DNA from: Trileptium ribeirensis | Lineage: Eukaryota; Nematoda; Enoplea; Enoplida; Thoracostomopsidae | Direction: 5' to 3' | Assembly: GCA_030248225.1 (NCBI GenBank) | Contig: JASANE010011659.1 | Coordinates: forward strand, 1 to 64,000 | Length of the DNA: 64,000 nucleotides | In this document: piece after piece, positions 61,800 through 64,000 of the stretch | How positions within the stretch are numbered: the first letter of the stretch is position 1 | Layout: every line of letters begins with the position of its first letter | Notes under the pieces: model-generated | Told to the model about the DNA's origin: nothing | Seen by the model: the letters and a program-made list of their open reading frames with translations, nothing else | Database searches by the model: none | Translations under genes and position numbers: made by a program

Positions 61800-62900
61800 T
61801 TGCATTATTAATACACAAAACCAGTGTATAATTCAATATTTTTGATAGTAACTCGTTTACGTTTCCAATATATTTATTGTACTGATTTTTCTAAAATATT
61901 GGAACACCATTGGTGTTCAGTGGTACTCATTTTTTCAATAAATTATATATATGTAATTTTTCCCTTGTTGATCATCCGTCGCCACTCGTTCCTATTTGCC
62001 GCTGCTCTGTCTCAATATTGTTTCTTGTTTCCAATTGAAATAGCTACTGCAGTCAGCCTTATGTTGTTTCTTTATTTTGTAAATCAATTTTTCAACGTAC
62101 AACCTTCAGATACAACAATATTGATTTTAATGGACGTCATCGTTCAGTTTCATTTTTAATAGCTCATTTATGATTTAAAAACTTTTTATTTCATTGAAAA
62201 TAGTCTAGTAGTTTCTGACCGCGTGCACAACTCATTGTTGCAAATGAAGCCCTATGTATGTGCGCTTTTATAAGAGAATATACATGGAATTTACCAAACC
62301 GGATCTATAGAGCGATAAATTTAAATTGGAAATATATTAGCACTGCTTAGTGCTCATGCAAGATCTTGTGCATATAGTGCCTAATTTCCCAAATCGCTTG
62401 CTCTCAATAAACAGAAATTCCACTTAATACGTTTTACTATTTTGCACGATGTATTATATTAGGGATCGGAATGACTCGTAATTTTTAAAATTGGGTCAGC
62501 TAGATGATTATGGCAGCCGGTTCTACTCCAGTTAGGTCGGCGAGATAATTTCCCATGAACTTGTAAGGCTCAGTTCGGCTTTATTCGAAAAGCTCGACGA
62601 ACGATATTCCAAACTCAACAAAGAATTGGCAGCAAAATATTTAAGAAATACTTTCGTTATGTAGTTATTCTAATTATAATAAATATATTAGGTTATTAAC
62701 TAACCTACGACGACAGCAATTCTGGCTTGACACAGTTGCCATAAAACTAGTACTTGAATGGATCTCAAAAATAATATTTGGGAGTACTAGATATTGTTGG
62801 TTCATGTGAAACTGATCCTGATTCGTACTTACCTTTGCCCCTAAGTAGCTAATATTGACAATAACCTGATCAATTTGTCTGTGAATTCTCTGGAAAAATG
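61800..62900. other. Unassigned AT-rich DNA
   Basis: No gene recognised. The 111-residue frame at 61824-62159 is rich in hydrophobic residues, as expected of T-rich DNA, and matches nothing I know. Confidence 0.5.
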
Positions 62901-62904
62901 ACAA

Positions 62905-64000
62905 CCAGCAACCAAATATACACTAAACGAGCAACCACCTGAACGAGGATGTATCTAGTGCCATTATCTATATTTATACTTTTCTATCACCTTAGTTGTC
63001 GTATGACGGATAATTACTGGCGCTTTTGCAAAATATACCACGTTTTCCATGTATCCGAAAAAGTTTAGAAAGAATTGCAAACTATTCAGGATTTTTCGGG
63101 AAAATAATTTGTACAAAACTTGTACTCTTCAGATGATTATTAATAACATCAATCAAATATACACTAAACGAGCAACCACCTGAGCGAGCATGTATCCTGC
63201 GCCATTATTTATGTTTTTACTTTTCTATCACCTTACTTTTCGTATGGCGGATAATTATTGGCACTTTGGTAAAACATTTCCCATACATCTGAGAAACCTT
63301 GGAAAAAATGCAAATAATCGGGGTTTTTCGAGAAAATAATTTCTTCAAAACCTGTACACTATAGTTGATTACCTATAACACCAATCAAATATACACTAAA
63401 CGATCAACCACCTGAGCGAGCATATATCCTGCGCCATTATTTATGTCTTTACATTTCTATCACCTTACTTTTCGTATGGCGGATAATTATTGGCGCTTTG
63501 GTAAAACATTTCCCATGCAACTGAGAAAGCTTGGAAAAAATGCAAACAATCGGGGTTTTTCGAGAAAATAATTTCTTCAAAACTTGTACACTATAGTTTA
63601 TTACCTATAACACCAATCAAATATACACTAAACGATCAACCACCTGAGCGAGCATGTATCCTGCGCCATTATTTATGTCTTTACTTTTCTATCACCTTAC
63701 TTTTCGTGTGGCGGATAATTATTGGCGCTTTGGTAAAACATTTCCCATGCAACTGAGAAACCTTTGAAAAAATGCAAATAATCGGGGTTTTTCGAGAAAA
63801 TAATTTCTTCAAAACTTGTACACTATAGTTGATTACCTATAACACCAATCAAATATACACTAAACGATCAAGCATCTGAGCGAGCATGTATCCTGCGCCA
63901 TTATTTATGTCTTTACTTTTCTATCACCTTACTTTTCGTATGGCGGAGAATTATTGGCGCTTTGGTAAAACATTTCCCATGCAACTGAGAAACCTTGGAA
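62905..64000. repeat. 232-bp tandem array, cut by window edge
   Basis: ATACACTAAACGA-CAACCACCTGA recurs at about 62917, 63158, 63390, 63622 and 63854, a period of 232 bases (about 240 for the first, more diverged unit). Each unit also has CTGCGCCATTATTTATGT, TATGGCGGATAATTATTGGC and CGGGGTTTTTCGAGAAAATA. At least 4.7 units; the array continues beyond the window. Confidence 0.96.

Overview
The window looks like AT-rich nuclear DNA (roughly two thirds A+T by eye) from an animal, probably an invertebrate. Evidence: DNA transposons of animal type (piggyBac with an intron, hAT), CR1/jockey-like LINE relics, tRNA-derived short elements, long satellite and minisatellite arrays, and no operon-like gene packing. 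I cannot name the phylum. I found no host protein-coding gene I can defend; almost every recognisable coding trace belongs to a decayed transposon.

Layout. 1-4600: unassigned DNA with one weak promoter-like site. 4621-5066: 3' fragment of a LINE reverse transcriptase (minus strand), ending exactly at a 34-bp perfect AT palindrome. 6130-7291: non-autonomous hAT element with GGTTCC-rich ends and a perfect 8-bp target duplication. 7375-8217: a very unusual tract whose plus strand has about 9 G in 840 bases, followed at once by a C-poor tract (skew flip near 8220-8270). 13393-13657: TTAA-flanked miniature element carrying tRNA-like A and B boxes. 13888-19441: nested structure, a hAT transposase pseudogene (minus strand) split by a 3.47-kb piggyBac element (15569-19040) whose own transposase has one intron, one frameshift and two stops.

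20-36 kb: gene-poor DNA holding a second hAT element with perfect 8-bp target duplication (23287-24111), a 146-bp tandem triplet, a 129-bp duplication, a TIR miniature element (28871-29192), a foldback, a LINE relic with endonuclease and RT traces (31960-33145, minus) and a 510-bp perfect (AAC)n tract. At 36137-36238 (minus) lies a 102-bp piece of eukaryotic-type large-subunit rRNA with compensated helix changes.

36.8-64 kb: a 30-bp minisatellite (37784-38580), a small hAT-like element, then an 11.8-kb satellite of about 80 monomers of 147 bp with visible higher-order duplications (43012-54772), flanked by tRNA-like relics. The rest is unassigned DNA with two copies of a GC-rich repeat family, another tRNA-derived element (61625-61790) and a 232-bp tandem array that runs off the right edge.

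Nothing here works together as a pathway. The genes form a record of successive insertions: LINEs, then hAT, then piggyBac inside hAT, with satellite amplification by unequal exchange.
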